This document shows, one piece after another, positions 62,965 through 64,000 of a stretch of DNA of 64,000 nt (its first letter is position 1; each line of letters starts with the position of its first letter). Where the stretch lies: positions 9,792,007 to 9,856,006 of the forward strand of contig BSQZ01000004.1 in the NCBI GenBank assembly GCA_033239005.1, given 5' to 3'. Under the pieces are notes generated by a model that had not been told where the DNA came from, did no database searches, and was given only the letters and a program-made list of their open reading frames with translations. The stretch is from Lamellibrachia satsuma (lineage: Eukaryota; Annelida; Polychaeta; Sabellida; Siboglinidae). Position numbers and translations under genes: made by a program.

Positions 62965-63520
62965 TCACTTCAATCAACACATATCCAAGGCACTTCAATC
63001 AACACATATCCAAGTCACTTCAATCAACACATATCCAAGTCACTTCAATCAACACATATCCAAGTCAGTTATATATAGGATAAATTAGAAACCTGTCAGA
63101 ATACTTGTATTGCTCTACAAAGGAACCGCAAAGTTCCTTTGTCAGTGTTCAAATTAGCTGTTGTCCAGTGTCTTGGGATGTTGTAGCCACCATCTCGGTT
63201 TATCTGCCTCTCCCTAATTTTGATAGCCAGTAGCCAGCTACAACTTCCCAGCGATTTTCGTGGAACATCCTGTCACGTGACAATCAACATCCTTAAAGCA
63301 ATACCTGTACTCTGACTGGTGTCTAACTTATTTTCAAAACGAATGTAACACAATATGGAATCTTATACTCTGATAACAAATATCCAGTCACTTCAATCAA
63401 CACATATCTAGACACTTCAACCAACACATATCTAGTCACTTCAATCAACAAATATCTAGATATTTCAATCAACAAATATCTAGTCATTTCAATCAACAAA
63501 TATCTAGACATTTCAATGAA
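62965..63520. repeat. 24-25-bp minisatellite in two blocks
   Basis: CACTTCAATCAACACATATC repeats at 62967-63066 and, with variants, at 63388-63520; unique sequence lies between. Confidence 0.85.
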
Positions 63521-63529
63521 CACATCTGG

Positions 63530-64000
63530 TAGTCAACACACCATATATTACACTGTCCAATCAACACACCAGACATTACACTGGTCAGTCAACACACCAG
63601 ACATTACACTGCCCAATCAACACACCAGACATTACGCTGTCCAGTAAATTCACTTGATATTACACTGTCCAGTCTATACACCAGACATTACACTGTCCAG
63701 TCAACACATGCATATTACATTGTCCAATCAACACACCAGACGTTATACCATTCGAACAACACACCAGACATTACATGGTCCAAACAACACACCAGACGTT
63801 ACACCATTCGAACAACACACCAGACATTACACTGTCCAGTCAACACTCAGCATATTGCATTGTCCAATCAACACACCATACATTACACTGTCCAATCAAC
63901 ACACCAGACATTACACTGGTCAGCCAACACACCAGACATTACACTGCCCAATCAACACACCAGACATTACGCTGTCCAGTAAATTCACTTGTCCAGTCTA
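63530..64000. repeat. Satellite of about 24 bp running off the window
   Basis: Units of the form CAACACACCAGACATTACAC then TGTCCAAT repeat about 19 times with higher-order variants (CATATTACATTGTCC, CATTCGAA), so there is a longer period of about 125-250 bp as well. It continues past the right edge. Confidence 0.9.

Noticed and set aside
62606..62998. Repeated ORFs with WFGHI-type words
   Set aside because: They read through the 61-bp tandem repeat; only the repeat is real.
63323..63523. Repeating minus ORF (RYLLIE pattern) resembling a repeat protein
   Set aside because: It is translation of the 24-bp minisatellite.
62965..64000. CRISPR-like spaced repeats
   Set aside because: Units are contiguous and degenerate with no unique spacers, and the DNA is animal nuclear.

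Overview
This is a window of AT-rich, intron-rich animal nuclear DNA. There are no operons or ribosome binding sites, splice sites are GT-AG, and the sequence is full of nested transposable elements (CR1-like LINEs with a PHD/SGNH ORF1, Penelope, Ty3/gypsy, hAT, Kolobok-like, MULE). It most likely comes from an invertebrate, probably a marine bilaterian. I cannot name the species.

Two host genes can be rebuilt exon by exon. On the minus strand, twelve phase-compatible exons between 38355 and 1422 encode exactly 748 codons of an IHO1 (CCDC36, Mer2-type) protein. This is the meiotic factor that links HORMAD1 on the chromosome axis to the REC114-MEI4 DNA-break machinery. A possible last exon ending near 934 carries an acidic tail like that of vertebrate IHO1, but its phase does not fit. 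On the plus strand, three short exons (48746-48775, 49963-50076, 60843-60920) encode the N-terminal 74 residues of CIMIP7 (C3orf84), a ciliary microtubule inner protein; the rest lies to the right or was not found. The two genes are divergent, head to head. As I recall, human IHO1 and C3orf84 on 3p21.31 have the same arrangement, so this looks like an old microsynteny block expressed in the germ line and ciliated cells.

Layout. 1-5 kb: IHO1 3' exons. 5-15.6 kb: intron with a LINE, a chimeric retro-segment and the first array of a terminal-repeat family (A-B-A-B-A). 15.6-23.1 kb: coiled-coil exons, with a 310-bp direct-repeat element, a second chimeric LINE copy and a Penelope fused to a LINE remnant. 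23.2-26.5 kb: second A-family array, a 370-bp foldback and two exons. 26.5-38 kb: a long intron with a tRNA-like SINE, a FLYWCH/MULE remnant, the D-family array, a DIRS-like gag fragment and a complete hAT-type MITE. 38.4-48.7 kb: the intergenic region, with a Kolobok-like remnant and a nearly full-length CR1-like LINE (43.38-47.84 kb). 48.7-61 kb: CIMIP7, whose second intron holds a complete gypsy insertion with its target duplication, a decayed antisense LINE and a solo D element between 147-bp direct repeats. 61-64 kb: intronic or flanking DNA ending in minisatellites.

The least ordinary signal is a non-coding, terminal-repeat family in two subfamilies (A and D) with tandem LTR-like arrays. 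At its outermost 5' end only, it carries a conserved nested stem structure whose outer helix differs between subfamilies but still pairs. A palindrome marks the repeat/internal boundary, and one copy is flanked by an unusually long duplication.
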